Source of the DNA: Agroathelia rolfsii
Lineage: Eukaryota > Basidiomycota > Agaricomycetes > Amylocorticiales > Amylocorticiaceae
Direction of reading: 5' to 3'
Length of the DNA: 64,000 nt
NCBI GenBank assembly: GCA_018343915.1
Contig: JABRWF010000005.1
Coordinates: forward strand, 2,515,001-2,579,000
In this document: positions 61,930 to 64,000 of the stretch, piece by piece
How the letters are laid out: each line of letters starts with the position of its first letter
Numbering within the stretch: position 1 is the first letter of the stretch
The notes under the pieces: model-generated
Database searches by the model: none
What the model saw: only the letters and a program-made list of their open reading frames with translations
What the model was told of the DNA's origin: nothing
Position numbers and translations under genes: made by a program

Positions 61930-64000
61930 ATGAGCTCTCATTCTCGGCGTTCTTCATTCTCTAGATCTTCTGTAACATCTATTCGTCCGCCAGCTTGGCA
62001 AGCAGTTTCTAAGAAGTCGGCACCTGCCAGCGTTTCTTTGATTTCTGCAGAACCGCAATTACCGCACCCACAGTCATCATCCACCCGCAGCACCGGTGCA
62101 AGTACTTCGAAGCTGAAGAAAATACACAAGAAAGCTTCTTTATTAGCAAGTAGTAGAGAGGTGCCCGAAATTAGCAGGGCTACCAACGATACGCCGAGCA
62201 TTCCACAAGAATCGGAACCCATTGTCAGTGGCCGAACGAACGAGCCGGAGACTCTGAATGATTCGAATACTAGTGCACTTGATGTGCCCGCGATAGTACC
62301 TCAGGCGATTCCAGACGCTTCCCCGAGATCCACAATCCCAGAGCTGCTCCCTTCTTCGGGCCTCATTTCTGATGCAATGGACTCCTCAGTTGTGCCGATT
62401 CAGCCTAAGACTCAGTCGTCGGATAACTCGACGAAACTGGGGTCTGGGAAAGATGCGGTCCCAGAGCTACCAGCGGCCTCAGCACCATCCCCGGAACCTA
62501 TGGTCACGCTACCCTCTCATGGTCCTGATGACAGTTCACCGTCTACGTCTGTACAACCCGCCGCAAGCTGTGAGGGAGTAGGATCGGAGAATAACACGAA
62601 TGAACAAGTAACAGAAACCACTTCATGGTTTCCATCATTCTCGTTTGCCTTTAGCAAAAGCAGCGAAAAGCCTGCTGATCCACCGAGTCCTCCACTTGCT
62701 CCTACAGAACCTTTGCCATCTGCGCCAAAAGAGGAGAATACATCCTCTTCGGATGCTCAAGCCCAGCCGACTGCGGGCGCTACATCATCTACGTCTAGCT
62801 CGACGAACATTCTTGTCCCTGTTCCAGCTTCCAAGGAAGAAAGCCACGATCCTTCCCCACCCAAACCCCCTCCTCTGAGTCAGACTCCTCCACGCCGTGG
62901 ATGGTTCAGCTCTTCGTCCCCCACAAACCCTTCCCCTTTGAAGAGGCAAGTGACGTTGAATGTACAATCCGAAGTTTCTTCCATTTCGATCGATGAGGAG
63001 GTCCCCGGCTTAGCTACATCGCCGAGTCTTACTACCCTCTTGACTGCTCCGGAACCGTCATTAGTGCCTAGCGATAGTAGCGAATCCAGCCCAGGCCAAA
63101 CACGGACTTTATCTACCCTTAATCCTTCCCAAAGTAGATTCATGCTTAACATACCGTTGCTCGGGAAATCAAAGATACCATTGAGTCAAGCTGTAGGTGA
63201 GACCAGTACGATGACACAGGAAGCCAGCGGTATTGATTTCCATATCCACACGCTCGTTGTAAATACTGATACTTTATGGGTAGGTGCTGCTGAACAGACG
63301 GAGTCCCAACATGATGGTAAGGAGTAGAACACTATCGTCCGATTGCTTATCTCATCGATTTTTTAAGAAACAAATAGTGTCCTTCATCATATGGTGGCAT
63401 CTGAAACCAACATACCACCTTCACAAGTCACCGTAGTACCAGTAGAAGCTGATGATGGTCCATCTTCCCAGCAGGAGAATACAACACCCGTTTCTATGGA
63501 CGTGAATAAAACTTCGAATGTTGTATCATCGTCATCGTCGTCAAGTTGGTGGGATTACATCGGATGGCAAAACGCCGCCGCTTCTACCGCTAGTCCTCCT
63601 TCAGATGACCATCAGACAAACGAGTTGACAACTCCAGAGGAAAATCATGAGTCGGCTCATCCTATCGCTTCCAACCTCCAGACTGATGTCACTGCTGCGG
63701 ACAACCAGACCGATGACGTTACTCCAAAACCGTCCGAGAAGCCCATGTCCACGATCTCTTCCCAGAGTCAGAGTGGAGGCTCGTGGTTCGCGCCGTGGAC
63801 GTGGTACAATGGATCCCCTGAACCCTCCGTGATAAACGAACAAGGCATGACGGAAGCAGAGCAGGTCAAGGAATATGCCCTGAAGCGGAGCGATCCTGAT
63901 CCGCCAGAACAAGAGCAATTATCATCCGCTTCTCCACCTCCGCAGACGCCCAGTCCCCGACCACGTGAGACGAATCCGATAGAATCAATATCCGCTAACA
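61930..64000 (+). CDS. Ser/Pro-rich protein with Trp-rich motifs (3'-partial)
   Basis: ATG at 61930 begins MSSHSRRSSFSRSSVTSIRP; the frame is open upstream to 61747, but this start gives a more coherent N-terminus. The first exon runs to about 63210 and is Ser/Pro/Thr-rich and probably disordered. A basic segment (KLKKIHKKASLL) and the words TSWFPSFSFAFSKSSEK and RRGWFSSSSPTNPSPLKRQ stand out. After one or two introns, coding resumes near 63380 (HHMVASETNIPPSQVTVVPV) and continues through SSWWDYIGWQNAAA and GGSWFAPWTWYNGSPEP to NPIESISAN at the window edge. Short Trp-containing motifs thus recur four times. The downstream domain is outside the window. I have a weak impression of fungal proteins that end in a DUF676-type esterase, but nothing here proves it. 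Splice sites between 63210 and 63380 are uncertain. Confidence 0.72.

Overview
This is nuclear DNA of a filamentous basidiomycete, almost certainly an Agaricomycete that degrades plant material. Genes are split by many 50-60 nt GT-AG introns. The protein families are fungal: exocyst Sec5, a Gti1/Pac2 (WOPR) regulator, D-arabinitol dehydrogenase, a CBM1-GH10 xylanase, and a basidiomycete-type multi-pass membrane family. All exon models were built by hand from reading frame, splice signals and recalled family consensus. No search was run.

Layout. The window opens inside SEC5 (+, 1-3518). Next come a multi-pass membrane protein (+, 5303-6555), a D-arabinitol dehydrogenase (-, 7208-8822), a SURF4/Erv29 cargo receptor (-, 10938-12199) divergent from a MutY-type adenine glycosylase (+, 12448-14628), and a DNAJC11-like protein (+, 15245-17800). 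A gene-poor stretch of about 13 kb follows, interrupted only by a WOPR-domain transcription factor (+, 23655-25582). It ends at a MITE-like foldback element (29995-30476) and an inverted paralogue of the first membrane protein (-, 30921-32178). An ~80-bp tandem repeat lies at 33175-33418.

The most unusual locus is a 5.8 kb gene (-, 34599-40405). It encodes, in order, an adenylation domain, a second degenerate AMP-binding C-terminal subdomain, a phosphopantetheine carrier domain, a membrane region with three left-handed beta-helix segments (the arrangement of epsilon-poly-lysine synthetase-like proteins), and a C-terminal C3HC4 RING finger read through in the same exon.

After another gene-poor interval come a small single-pass membrane protein (43141-43925), a possible broken ORF (47084-47480), and a compact gene-dense end. 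That end holds ENP2/NOL10, the xylanase, a Reb1/TTF1-like Myb protein sharing a 137-bp bidirectional promoter with a small conserved-looking protein, a DJ-1 homologue, an MFS drug/H+ antiporter-type transporter, and the 5' part of a Ser/Pro-rich protein running off the window.

Most genes are unrelated housekeeping functions (secretion, DNA repair, ribosome biogenesis, mitochondria), so this is not a classical biosynthetic cluster. Items worth checking are the ligase-RING fusion, very small exons in three genes (2 and 18 nt, 12 nt, 11 nt), a GC-AG intron, a duplicated CACGTG promoter motif, and the repeat elements.
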